A stretch of 64,000 bases of DNA from an uncultured Spirochaetota bacterium (GTDB lineage: Bacteria > Spirochaetota > Spirochaetia > JAFGXN01). The position numbers were made by a program, and so were the translations under genes. This document shows, piece by piece, positions 1-8,572 of the stretch (positions are counted from its first letter, which is position 1; every line of letters begins with the position of its first letter). The notes beneath the pieces are model-generated. The model was given only the letters and a program-made list of their open reading frames with translations. It was not told the origin of the DNA and searched no databases. The stretch spans positions 1 to 64,000 of the forward strand of contig CALXOJ010000004.1 of assembly GCA_944390005.1 (NCBI GenBank), read 5' to 3'.

Positions 1-90
1 AAACTCCGACAGCAGAAACTCCGACAGCAGAAACTCCGACAGCAGAAACTCCGACAGCAGAAACTCCGACAGCAGAAACTCCGACAGCAG
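1..90. repeat. Six tandem copies of a 15-bp repeat at the window edge
   Basis: The unit AAACTCCGACAGCAG is repeated six times without a mismatch, starting at base 1, so the array may continue to the left. The 15-bp period keeps one reading frame. There are no spacers, so this is a minisatellite or a coding repeat, not CRISPR. It lies just beyond the 3' end of hsdR. Confidence 0.9.
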
Positions 91-101
91 AAGTTCTTTA
101 G
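3..101 (+). CDS. Possible C-terminal tail of a gene entering from the left (TPTAE repeats)
   Basis: One plus-strand frame through the 15-bp repeats reads six or more TPTAE pentapeptides, then Val-Leu and a TAG stop at 99-101. Pro/Thr/Glu-rich pentapeptide tails are seen at the C-termini of some surface and phage-type proteins. The other plus frames are also open through the repeat (KLRQQ and NSDSR units), so the frame choice is a guess. With no upstream sequence the parent protein cannot be named. Confidence 0.25.
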   Translation, partial: TPTAETPTAETPTAETPTAETPTAETPTAEVL

Positions 102-236
102 CTGTCCGCGAGGCGCTGACGCTTAAAAATACAGCGCCGTGGAGGAGGGAAAAATAGCGCTCACGGACGATGGGCAACGGCAACCGAGGCGCGCCTGAAA
201 GGAGATCATGGGGCGACAAGGCGCAGGGTGTGATTG

Positions 237-3200
237 TTACGATGCGGCGATTTGCACCGCGTTTTCGCGGATCTGGTTGATCGCCGCCAGTAGGGCGCTT
301 CGGGTGTTCGCGTCAAACAGCTTGATAAAGCTGACCGGTTTGTCAAACGGCGGCTTGGTCAGCTCCGCGGCGTTTTCCATATATCCATTCAGTTCTATAT
401 GATGGATGATCTTATGGACAAAGGCGATCTGCTTTTGATTTAAAGATTGATCATTGATAAAAGCAGAAAACGCCTGCATCGCCGCGTCGTGATCTAATTT
501 GGCAATTTTTCGCACCAATAATCCGAACGGCGTCTCTCCGAATTCCCGTTTGTAATCTTCTTCGCTTCCAAGCTCGCTGGTCAGCACGCGCTCCAACTCC
601 CGATAATCGTTCCTTGTCAGCGGAATATTGTGGGTCAGTTTGTAAATCGCAAGCGTATTTCCGTGCTCGTTGACGTAGCGGTTGACTTTCGCGCGGTAAT
701 CCTCAAAACCGGCGTACGGCGGAACGGGTTCCCCGGCGACATCGGCGGTCACCGGATCGGTCAGGTTCGTGACAATGGTTTTTTGCCCGCCGCCGCTTTC
801 ATCCAAAAAGCGGATCAAATCCCGAAGCTGCCGCCGGGTTCGTTCAAACTGCAGAATGCCGTTGGCGTCCCAAAACGCGTCCGTCTGGATTTCTTTTAAA
901 AGCGGCAGCTTCGCCTTAATTTGCGGAATGTTCGCCTTCCGTTCCAACAGGGCAGCGGTTTCGCAAAGCTGTTTCCTTGCGGTTTGAAAAGCGGGCGTTT
1001 GCCCGATGTGCGCGAGAATCAGCCCGTATAGAAAATTGTCAAACCGCTTGGCAAATTCGTCCGTTTCTTCAAATTGAACGAGCGGCGCGATTTGCGAAAG
1101 GAGCTCTGTTTTTCCGCTTTCGCTGATTGATTGAAACGCTTCTTTGTGTTTGTATTTTTCTACGGCTTGCAGCTTGAGCTTGACGGAAATCAACTCCGGA
1201 TTCAGCGCCGCGACCAGCTGGCGGCAGGTTTCGGTGATTTCGCCTCTCCACGCCTGATATTCGTCCGCGGCGAAGGCGCTTTCCTGCAAGGCCGCCGCGA
1301 TTTGAACCAGCTTGCCAAATAGATTCTCCGACAGCGTTTTGGTCTCTTTTGCTTCATAGCCTTCTTGGTGCGCGCGGAAATATTCAAAATTGCCGCAGTA
1401 ATCGAAAATCAAAAAGCGCCGCTTGTCCGTGTACAAGCCGTCAATCTGATCGACGCACGCCAATCCCTTGCACAACCGCGTGCCGCGGCCAATCATCTGC
1501 CAGAACTTCGCTTTGGAACGCACTTTTTTGAAGAACACCAGATTGACGCACTCGGGCACGTCGATGCCGGTGTCCATCATATCCACCGACACGGCGATTT
1601 GCGGTTCCTTTTCCGGCTGCTTGAAATCGTCGATAACAGTCTGCGCGTAGGCGTCGTCGCAGATGACGCGCTGGGCGAAGGTTCCGCGGTACTGCGGGTA
1701 GAGCTTGTTGAATCGCTCCAGAATGAACTCGGCGTGGCGCTTGTTTTGCGCGAAAACAATGGTTTTGCCCAGACGGTCGCCGCCTTCGATTTTGATGCCG
1801 CGTTCCATTAAATCCTGCAAAACCAGATCCGCTGTTTTTTCGTTGAACACAAACTTGTTGAGCTTCTCCGACGGAATCCAATCCGGCAGAACGCCGTCTT
1901 CGATAAAATCGTCCTCGTAGCGTTCTTTGTCTTCATCGGACAATTCGTCGTAGGCGATGCCTTCGTCCAGGAATTTGGTTTTCACCTCGTAATTGTAATA
2001 CGGCACCAGCACATGATCCTGCCGCACAGCCGTTTCGTAATCGTAAGCGTAGGTGGGCACGCCGTGCTCCATTTCGAAGAAATCATAGGTGTTGCGGTCC
2101 ACGTCGGTTTTCGGCGTGGCGGTGAGCCCCACCATCAGCGCGTCAAAGTACTCAAAAATCGCCCGGTATTTTTTGAAAATGCTCCGGTGGCTTTCATCAA
2201 TGATGATCAGATCGAAATGCGCCGGGGTGAACAGCCGGCGGCCGTCTTTGGACTTGGTGTCGTCGATGGCGTTGAGGATGGTCGGGTAGGTGGAGAACAC
2301 GATGCGGGCGTTCCGGTCGTCTTTGTTGGAGCAGAGATTGCACAGGGACAGATCCGGCAGATAATTCTTAAAATCGTCTTTTGCCTGTTTGACCAGCGCG
2401 GTGCGGTCGGCTAAAAAGAGGATGTTCGTGATCCACTTGCCGCGGCTGAGCACGTCTGCCAGGCTGGAAGCGGTTCTGGTTTTGCCGGTGCCGGTCGCCA
2501 TGACCAGCAGGTGTTTGCGGAAGCCGTTCGCGATTTGATCGCAGACCGCCCGGATCGCCTCTTTTTGGTAATACCGGTCAGTGATGCGGTCGTCGATGGA
2601 AACGCGCGTTAAATCCATCCGTTCAGCGCGGCGGTTCATCAGTTTTTGTAAATCGTCCTTGCTGAACACGCCGCTGACTTTCCGCTGCGGGCCGGTCCGG
2701 TCATCCCAAAAATACGTTTCAAAGCCGTTGGTGGTGAACATCATCGGACGGCGGCCGAATTGACGCTCCAAACAATCCGCGTACAGGACAGCCTGCTTGC
2801 GGCCAATGTTGGGATCTTTGCCGGTTCGCTTGGCTTCAATGACCGCGAGCGGAAGACCGTCCTTGCCGAACAGCACATAATCGCAAAAGCCCGGCTGTCC
2901 GTCCGCGCCGCTCATGCCTTGCACGGGGAACTCTTCCCGGACGTCCGCGTCCGGTCCGGTGAATTTCCAGCCCATGAGCTTTAAGTCCACATCGATGTAG
3001 ATTTTGCGCGTTTGGAATTCGGAGAGGTCTTCCGGCTGGAAGACGCGTTCCTTTTGATGCTGTTCTTTTCCGGCAGTGTATTGCGCCGCCAGTTCTTCAA
3101 TCTGTTTGCGAAGCGCCTCGATCTCCGCTTCTTTTTCGTCCAGCAGCCTTTCCTGCTCTTTGATTTTCCGAGTATCAACCGCCGCCTTTTCGGCGGGGAT

Positions 3201-3614
3201 TAGGCTTTCATCAAACGCGCGCTCCGCGTACTCCGCGCCGTAGCAGTAGTCAATCCACTGGATGAACTCAAACAAGCCTTTCAGCGAAGCGAGCGCGTCT
3301 CCGGGCTGTACGCTTCGTTCCGTGTGCACCGCCAGATTGCCGAGTTTGACGATGAAGGGCAGTTTGCTCCACGTTCGGGAGTCCAGCGCGAAGCGGAAGG
3401 TCGGGTCGTGGATGAGGGATTGCAGGTTGTCTTTGTAGGGCATTTCCATGGAAGTGTCGGCGGAATAGACCCATTTGACTGCCAACTCCAAAGCCTTCCG
3501 GCAGCCCACCGCGCACAGGGCGGGAGAGGAGGCATAGATTTTTTCCGCCTCGGTGCACGCCGGAGCAAAAAGCGCGTATTGGGGTTGTGTCTGAAGAAAT
3601 GTAAAATTGGCCAA
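237..3614 (-). CDS. hsdR: Type I restriction enzyme, R (motor/nuclease) subunit
   Basis: This 1125-residue protein is an EcoEI-like HsdR that translocates and cleaves DNA lacking the host methylation mark, in complex with HsdM and HsdS. Residues 1-110 look like a DUF4145 domain and 140-195 are a coiled coil. The nuclease core has D245 in FCDYVLF and E260-x-K262 in VIEAK. The helicase has Walker A ATGTGKT at 373-379 and motif II DESH at 473-476, and the C-terminus is of the EcoEI R type. The start is TTG at 3614 with GGAGG nine bases upstream; there is no better in-frame ATG. The gene is the last of the island and has its own promoter. It is visibly richer in G and C than the two genes before it, which suggests a mosaic origin. 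Confidence 0.95.
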   Translation of the reverse strand: MANFTFLQTQPQYALFAPACTEAEKIYASSPALCAVGCRKALELAVKWVYSADTSMEMPYKDNLQSLIHDPTFRFALDSRTWSKLPFIVKLGNLAVHTERSVQPGDALASLKGLFEFIQWIDYCYGAEYAERAFDESLIPAEKAAVDTRKIKEQERLLDEKEAEIEALRKQIEELAAQYTAGKEQHQKERVFQPEDLSEFQTRKIYIDVDLKLMGWKFTGPDADVREEFPVQGMSGADGQPGFCDYVLFGKDGLPLAVIEAKRTGKDPNIGRKQAVLYADCLERQFGRRPMMFTTNGFETYFWDDRTGPQRKVSGVFSKDDLQKLMNRRAERMDLTRVSIDDRITDRYYQKEAIRAVCDQIANGFRKHLLVMATGTGKTRTASSLADVLSRGKWITNILFLADRTALVKQAKDDFKNYLPDLSLCNLCSNKDDRNARIVFSTYPTILNAIDDTKSKDGRRLFTPAHFDLIIIDESHRSIFKKYRAIFEYFDALMVGLTATPKTDVDRNTYDFFEMEHGVPTYAYDYETAVRQDHVLVPYYNYEVKTKFLDEGIAYDELSDEDKERYEDDFIEDGVLPDWIPSEKLNKFVFNEKTADLVLQDLMERGIKIEGGDRLGKTIVFAQNKRHAEFILERFNKLYPQYRGTFAQRVICDDAYAQTVIDDFKQPEKEPQIAVSVDMMDTGIDVPECVNLVFFKKVRSKAKFWQMIGRGTRLCKGLACVDQIDGLYTDKRRFLIFDYCGNFEYFRAHQEGYEAKETKTLSENLFGKLVQIAAALQESAFAADEYQAWRGEITETCRQLVAALNPELISVKLKLQAVEKYKHKEAFQSISESGKTELLSQIAPLVQFEETDEFAKRFDNFLYGLILAHIGQTPAFQTARKQLCETAALLERKANIPQIKAKLPLLKEIQTDAFWDANGILQFERTRRQLRDLIRFLDESGGGQKTIVTNLTDPVTADVAGEPVPPYAGFEDYRAKVNRYVNEHGNTLAIYKLTHNIPLTRNDYRELERVLTSELGSEEDYKREFGETPFGLLVRKIAKLDHDAAMQAFSAFINDQSLNQKQIAFVHKIIHHIELNGYMENAAELTKPPFDKPVSFIKLFDANTRSALLAAINQIRENAVQIAAS

Positions 3615-3646
3615 AGAGAAATGCCTCCGAACAATTATCCGAAAAT

Positions 3647-3675
3647 ATTATACCCTATGCCCCGGATTTTTTCTA
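3647..3675 (-). promoter_or_regulatory. Promoter for hsdR
   Basis: On the minus strand TAGAAA (3675-3670) and a perfect TATAAT (3652-3647) are 17 bp apart. Transcription would begin near 3640, giving a leader of about 26 nt that contains the GGAGG of hsdR. The restriction subunit could therefore be expressed separately from the methylase and specificity genes. Confidence 0.6.
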
Positions 3676-3777
3676 CTTGCGGTTTGAGGAAACAGAATAT
3701 ATTTTTGCCGACAAGAATCCGCAGAGAGGAAAATAATTTCAACCCGCTAAAATAAATTTTATCATCTACAAAATCTT

Positions 3778-4602
3778 TCACTGCAAATCAAGCACCCTTT
3801 CAATTTTATTTTTCTTTTTATCAATCAGTGTAGCAATAAATTGCTCGTAAGATTCTTCGGGGTATAAAGGATTTTTTTCTGTTTCGTATTCATGTCCGAA
3901 ACTAAATTTTTTTGCTAACTCTGTAAATTTCCTAAAATGTTTCATAAATAGAGGGATATCCTCGGTTTCCTTAATGGTGGAAACTGTCGGCTTGATATTG
4001 GCGTATAAAATTTGAAGTTGTTCTAGATGTTTTTTCAAATCCAACGGTTTTCCGGTTACAGGAAAAATATGTTTCATTCGGCGTTCAAGAATATGAGATA
4101 ATTCTTCTTCTGTAACTTGCTCATTGGCTGTTCCACGTCGTATATAAATAGTTGCGGGCTTAATATTGCCCCCTTCTTTTCGAGAAATGAAGGGCAAAAA
4201 TTCCGGAGTGTCTTCGATAACAAGAATCTGGAATAATTTTCCGTTCAATACCTCGTACTCCGATGTTTTGTAGTTAAAATCATAAATATCATATTTGAGA
4301 TTGGAAGAAATGTATGGTTTTATCCATTCTCCTATCTGCTCTTTGGCTTGTAATTCTTTCAACCCATCACGTGAAAATGTATTATCCTTGTTTTCGTGTA
4401 CTCCAAAAACAACAATCCCGCCACCGTAATTGGATAGGGCGAGCATCAATTTTGCCAGTTTATCTTTCTCAATCCACTCTTGTTTAAAATCGATGGCATT
4501 ATGTTCACCGGTTTCACTCCGTAAAAATTCTCGAAAACGATCCAATGTCGGTTCCTGAAGAAGCTCATATACAATATCTTTCATTTGTTTAGGGAATTCC
4601 AT
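3778..4602 (-). CDS. AlbA_2 (Schlafen-like) domain protein inside the type I RM locus
   Basis: The N-terminal part resembles the AlbA_2 domain (divergent AAA-4/Schlafen group): an AIDFKQEW strand, the ALSNYGGGIVVFGV segment, and a YIRRGTANEQVT motif near residues 155-165. Such proteins are poorly understood; many sit in defence islands and some act on RNA or regulate transcription. The C-terminal 100 residues match nothing I recognise. The frame is open to a TTG at 4620, but ATG at 4602 is preceded by GAGG at good spacing, giving 274 residues. It begins 10 bases after hsdS ends and is followed by hsdR, so it is probably expressed with hsdMS. Its low GC matches hsdS but not hsdM or hsdR. Function unassigned. 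Confidence 0.75.
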   Translation of the reverse strand: MEFPKQMKDIVYELLQEPTLDRFREFLRSETGEHNAIDFKQEWIEKDKLAKLMLALSNYGGGIVVFGVHENKDNTFSRDGLKELQAKEQIGEWIKPYISSNLKYDIYDFNYKTSEYEVLNGKLFQILVIEDTPEFLPFISRKEGGNIKPATIYIRRGTANEQVTEEELSHILERRMKHIFPVTGKPLDLKKHLEQLQILYANIKPTVSTIKETEDIPLFMKHFRKFTELAKKFSFGHEYETEKNPLYPEESYEQFIATLIDKKKNKIERVLDLQ

Positions 4603-4612
4603 ATGTATTACC

Positions 4613-5800
4613 TCATCCAAAGTATTCCTGCATCAGCGCCTTTTTAAGCGTTTCCAGCTTTTCGAGGCTGCGGTTGATGGTGGTTTTTGATTTTTCAGTT
4701 TGTTCGACAAAAGCTGCAAATTGATTTTGCAATGCCATTGGTGGAACATAAATTGACGTTGTATTTATTTTTGATAAAAGCAAATTAGGCTGTGCAGATG
4801 CACTTTCGACCTTATACATGGTTTCATTTACTCTATAACAGTACTTTAAGAATACAGGATTAATCAATTCACTTTTCACTTTGAGTAGTGCCACACTTTT
4901 TTGTAATAATGTGTGTTGTGTTCTGCAATCACAAGCTATTGCTGATTTTCCAATAGTCGCACCTGTATTTACGATTAATAAATCCCCAATTTCTAAATTG
5001 CACCGTTTGTAATCTTTTTCAAATTCATCAATAGCTATTTCCGGTGCAGTTTCATAATGCACAGAATCGTCAAATATTTCCCTAGCACCAACAAAATATC
5101 TCCCCGATCCTAATTGCGGAGTACATCCTCCATGCTTTCCGTCTGTTATCTTTCTACATAAATTTTTGAGTATATCATATTTGAATTTCTGCGAAGGATG
5201 TGATAATGTCCCAAACATCTCCACAAACCTTGCCTTGACCATCTCATCCAGCTTATCCAATTGCTGGCGGCGTTTTGCAATCAGGTCGCTAACCTTGTCC
5301 AGCACTGCTGCAATTTTGTGCTGTTCTGTCAAGTCTATCAAAGGAAGATGCATTTTTTTTAAATGACTGGGACCGAAGTTCAATTGTGCAGATCCAGTGA
5401 TTTCTCTTGATAACTGTTGTTTAAATTGGTCCGTTTTAAGGAAATACATAAAGTAACGAATATCTAAAATGTTTTTATCTAAAACCTTAAAACGAATTGT
5501 ACTTGTATTCATGCATAATGGTAACTGTGCCTCTGAAACAAACCCCATTTTTTTATCAAAATATTCTACTTTAATCCCTGAAGACGCAATGATGAAATCA
5601 CCATCATCCACTAAAAAATGTTTGTATTTCCCATACGCTTCTTCTTCAGAAATATATCGGTCTGTGTTTGAAAGATCAACTCTGCCATCAACCAAGTTTG
5701 CAACATTTAATAACTTCACACCTGAATCTGTGTATTGAGTGTTCCTTACACCTGGACCTTCTTGAAACCATACTACTTCTGGAAAAAGGACTTGTTTCAT
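4613..5800 (-). CDS. hsdS: Type I restriction-modification specificity subunit
   Basis: HsdS recognises the two halves of the target site and docks HsdM and HsdR. The 395-residue protein shows the usual two-fold layout: a first target-recognition domain to about residue 150, a conserved helical spacer containing EQHKIAAVLDKVSDL and AKRRQQLDKLDEM, a second recognition domain at roughly 200-350, and a C-terminal helix with EKLETLKKAL. Translation probably starts at ATG 5800, which overlaps the hsdM stop as TGATG and has GGAGGGG upstream; a GTG one codon earlier is possible. The gene is AT-rich relative to hsdM, as expected for fast-evolving, exchangeable specificity genes. Confidence 0.93.
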   Translation of the reverse strand: MKQVLFPEVVWFQEGPGVRNTQYTDSGVKLLNVANLVDGRVDLSNTDRYISEEEAYGKYKHFLVDDGDFIIASSGIKVEYFDKKMGFVSEAQLPLCMNTSTIRFKVLDKNILDIRYFMYFLKTDQFKQQLSREITGSAQLNFGPSHLKKMHLPLIDLTEQHKIAAVLDKVSDLIAKRRQQLDKLDEMVKARFVEMFGTLSHPSQKFKYDILKNLCRKITDGKHGGCTPQLGSGRYFVGAREIFDDSVHYETAPEIAIDEFEKDYKRCNLEIGDLLIVNTGATIGKSAIACDCRTQHTLLQKSVALLKVKSELINPVFLKYCYRVNETMYKVESASAQPNLLLSKINTTSIYVPPMALQNQFAAFVEQTEKSKTTINRSLEKLETLKKALMQEYFG

Positions 5801-7329
5801 CACAGCATCCCCTCCAGTTCTTTCAGTCCTGCGGTGATTTCTTCTTCCAGTGTGTGCAGTTCCGCCATGATGTGGGAGGTGGGAGGATATTCCACCGGTA
5901 CATAGTCTGTCTTTTTGTACTTGTTAATGGAAAGGTCGTAGCCGTTGCCCACGATTTCTTCTTTCGGCACAAAAAAGCTCTGTTCGGTCCGTTTTCGGGA
6001 AGTCTCGTTATCAGGATTATGAAAGCGGCTGATAATATCGGGAATATCGTTCTCCGCGATTTCGCCGCGCTTGTCATCAAGAGAAAAGCCGTCGGCCTTC
6101 ATGTCGTAAAACCACACGTTGTCCGTGCCGCCCGCGCCGGTTTTGGTAAACACCAGCACCGCCGTAGAAACTCCCGCATAAGGTTTGAACACGCCGGAAG
6201 GCATGGAAATCACTGCCCGCAGCTGGTGGTGTTCCACCAGCTCCTTGCGGATCGCCTTGTGCGCGTTGGAAGAACCGAACAGCACGCCGTCCGGCACGAT
6301 GCAGGCGCATTGCCCGCCTTTTTTCAGCATCCGCAGAAACAGCGCCAGGAACAGCAGCTCGGTCTTTTTGGTGTTGGTGACCGCTTTCAGGTTGTCGTTG
6401 ATGCTCTCCGCGTCGATGGTGCCCTTAAACGGCGGATTTGCCAGGCAGATGGTGTACCGGTCGCGGATTTGGTTCTGCTTGGAAACGCTGTCCTGATAGT
6501 CAATTTCGGGATGCGTAATTGAATGGAGCATCAGGTTCATCGCCGATAACCGCAGCATGGTGCGGTCTGTGTCAAAGCCGGTAAACATCGGCCCGGAAAA
6601 ATGCTCCCATTGTTCGCTTGTCATCGCGTCTTCGTAATGCGCGCGGATGTACTCCGCGGCTGCCACCAAAAAGCCCGCCGTGCCGCAGGCAGGATCGCAG
6701 ATGGCGTCCTCCGGGGTGGGCTGCAAAAGCTCCACCATCATTTTGATGATGTGGCGCGGCGTGCGGAACTGGCCGTTCTGGCCGGCGGTGGAAAGTTTTC
6801 CCAGCATGTATTCATACAAGTCGCCCTGCATATCCAAATCGGAAATGTCATGCTCATACAGGTCGTCCAGTCCGGTGATGATTTTTTGTAGCACCTGCGG
6901 CGTGGGAATCAGGAACATCGCGTCGCTCATGTACCGGGCGAACGCGCTTTCTTCTCCGTCCGCCGCGCTGCCGTCCGCGATTTCCTCCAACTCGCCCTGT
7001 TCCGTAAAATCCGGCAGGCGTCCGTGCTTCATGTTTTTGATGGCGGGGAAGACCCGCTGGGAAATCACGTCGTAAATGTCGCGCGGGTCGTTGTTCTTGA
7101 ACTTGCTCCAGCGCATGGACTGTCCGATCGGGGATTGCGGGAAGATTTTTTGCATCTTCTCGCCGCTCATCTGTTCAAACGCTTCGGTTTCCAGCTCTTT
7201 TTCGTCTAGCGAGCGGATGAACATCAAATAGGTCAGCTGTTCGATGACCGTCAGGGGATTGGTAATGCCGCCCGCCCAGATGTCCGTCCAGATTTTATCT
7301 ACTTTATTTTTGATGGCGCCCGTAATCAT
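5800..7329 (-). CDS. hsdM: Type I restriction-modification N6-adenine methyltransferase
   Basis: HsdM transfers a methyl group from AdoMet to adenine N6 in the sequence chosen by HsdS. Counted from the ATG at 7329, the AdoMet-binding motif DPACGTAGF is at 212-220 and the catalytic NPPF motif at 298-301. An N-terminal HsdM_N helical domain precedes them. The length, 509 residues, is typical. The frame is open further upstream, but ATG 7329 has GGAGG eight bases before it, and the longer reading would run into the preceding methyltransferase gene. It is the first gene of the hsdM-hsdS-AlbA_2-hsdR series and lies 23 bp after the rRNA methyltransferase gene. Confidence 0.95.
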   Translation of the reverse strand: MITGAIKNKVDKIWTDIWAGGITNPLTVIEQLTYLMFIRSLDEKELETEAFEQMSGEKMQKIFPQSPIGQSMRWSKFKNNDPRDIYDVISQRVFPAIKNMKHGRLPDFTEQGELEEIADGSAADGEESAFARYMSDAMFLIPTPQVLQKIITGLDDLYEHDISDLDMQGDLYEYMLGKLSTAGQNGQFRTPRHIIKMMVELLQPTPEDAICDPACGTAGFLVAAAEYIRAHYEDAMTSEQWEHFSGPMFTGFDTDRTMLRLSAMNLMLHSITHPEIDYQDSVSKQNQIRDRYTICLANPPFKGTIDAESINDNLKAVTNTKKTELLFLALFLRMLKKGGQCACIVPDGVLFGSSNAHKAIRKELVEHHQLRAVISMPSGVFKPYAGVSTAVLVFTKTGAGGTDNVWFYDMKADGFSLDDKRGEIAENDIPDIISRFHNPDNETSRKRTEQSFFVPKEEIVGNGYDLSINKYKKTDYVPVEYPPTSHIMAELHTLEEEITAGLKELEGML

Positions 7330-7352
7330 GCGTTCTTTCCTCCGTTTTGGTA

Positions 7353-8501
7353 TCAGAAACAAAATCTCTTATTTTTACCGATATCACAGTTTGATAATTT
7401 AGACAAAAGAACCACCATCTCGATTTTTGAGGTTTGGGGAAACATATCAAAGGCGGCGGCAGCTTTGATTTCATAGCGCCGCGTTAAAACCGTCAGATCG
7501 CGCATCAGATCCGGCGGCGAACAAGAGACGTAAACGACAGTCGGCAAGCCGCTTTCAGCCAAAACGGAGGCGCCTGCTTTTAACCCTGCGGCCGGCGGAT
7601 CGACAATACAAAAATCAAAATCATCGGCGATTTTCTTTTTCCCTAAAACATGGTAGAGATTTTCGCGGCGGTAACGGATTTTCGTCTCATGCAGCAAGAC
7701 AGCCGAACGGTTGGCGGATTCGATGGCAGCTGCATTCAAATCAAAACCGTCAATGCGTTCGGCAATATCGGCCAACGGCAGCGAAAAATTGCCGTTGCCG
7801 CAAAATAGATCCAATAGGCGAATCTTTTGACCTTTTCGTTCGGATTCGGCAAATTGACGAATGAAAGTTCGAATTTTTTCATTGATTTCATCATTGACTT
7901 GAGAGAAAGTCGGCATTGCTTCCGCGCCGAAGCCCAGAACGGCGGTTGAACGGCAGACTCCTTTCGAATCGATGCTTAATTGAATTTCTTCACCCGAAGA
8001 TTCCGGACGCGGATTTTCCGTCATTTCTTTCAGTTTGTGATTGATTGTTTCACATGCGCATAAACACTGTTCAATCGGTTGCGGTGTGCGGCTGCCTCTT
8101 TTGAAAAACGAAGGCACTCCGTCGCCGTTAAGGCGGACACGCAGGCGGTTTCTGTATCCGAACGGAGAGGAGGGCAGCAAGGCCAACGGCGGCAATCGAA
8201 CGCCTGCGCGGTCGGCGCATTCGTTAATCATCGCCTGTTTTAGTTCCAGTTGAAGATCATAAGAGGCGTGCTGCAAATCGCATCCGCCGCAGAGGCAAAA
8301 ATAAGGACACGGCGGTTTGATCCTGCGCGGATGAGGGGAGAGAATACGGGCGGTGTCGGCAAAAATCACCGACTTTGATTTTTTTTCATTTGCGGTTTCA
8401 ACCGTTTCTCCCGGAAGCGCACCGAAAACCAACCGCACGGCGCCTCCTTCTCTCGTCAAACCGTAACCGCCGTAAACTACCTTCTCAATCGTAACAATCA
8501 C
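7353..8501 (-). CDS. TrmA/RumA-family RNA (uracil-5)-methyltransferase
   Basis: The protein has a TRAM domain at about 1-55 and a Fe-S cysteine cluster with C65, C69, C71 and C74 (the CGGC motif). It also has an AdoMet site LLDLFCGNGNF, a VDPPAAG motif, and the nucleophile region YVSCSPP near residue 340. These mark the RlmC/RlmD/TrmA family, which makes 5-methyluridine in rRNA or tRNA; the exact target cannot be read from sequence. At 382 residues it is a little short for RlmD. The start is GTG at 8501, with no Shine-Dalgarno sequence but a -10 box only five bases away, so the mRNA may be leaderless. It is divergent from the gene at 8573. Confidence 0.85.
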   Translation of the reverse strand: MIVTIEKVVYGGYGLTREGGAVRLVFGALPGETVETANEKKSKSVIFADTARILSPHPRRIKPPCPYFCLCGGCDLQHASYDLQLELKQAMINECADRAGVRLPPLALLPSSPFGYRNRLRVRLNGDGVPSFFKRGSRTPQPIEQCLCACETINHKLKEMTENPRPESSGEEIQLSIDSKGVCRSTAVLGFGAEAMPTFSQVNDEINEKIRTFIRQFAESERKGQKIRLLDLFCGNGNFSLPLADIAERIDGFDLNAAAIESANRSAVLLHETKIRYRRENLYHVLGKKKIADDFDFCIVDPPAAGLKAGASVLAESGLPTVVYVSCSPPDLMRDLTVLTRRYEIKAAAAFDMFPQTSKIEMVVLLSKLSNCDIGKNKRFCF

Positions 8502-8506
8502 AGCTT

Positions 8507-8535
8507 ATTTTAACACATTCGTTTTTTTTGGTAAA
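8507..8535 (-). promoter_or_regulatory. Promoter of the methyltransferase gene, almost touching its GTG
   Basis: On the minus strand TTTACC (8535-8530) and TAAAAT (8512-8507) are 17 bp apart. Only five bases separate the -10 box from the GTG at 8501, so transcription should start at or within the start codon. It is back-to-back with the promoter at 8538-8566. Confidence 0.55.
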
Positions 8536-8537
8536 GG

Positions 8538-8566
8538 TTGAAAAAACAGGGCAAAAACAGTATAAT
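8538..8566 (+). promoter_or_regulatory. Strong sigma70-type promoter, leaderless geometry
   Basis: TTGAAA (8538-8543), a 17-bp spacer and a perfect TATAAT (8561-8566). The next six bases lead directly into the ATG at 8573, where transcription is expected to begin, so no 5' leader or ribosome-binding site would remain. Confidence 0.75.
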
Positions 8567-8572
8567 GCGTCA

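Noticed and set aside
1..90. CRISPR-like array
   Set aside because: The repeats are directly adjacent with no spacers and only 15 bp long.
208..402. Plus-strand reading frame with AAGGAG upstream, overlapping the end of hsdR
   Set aside because: Antisense to a well-supported hsdR C-terminus; the peptide shows no domain and the AAGGAG is probably chance.
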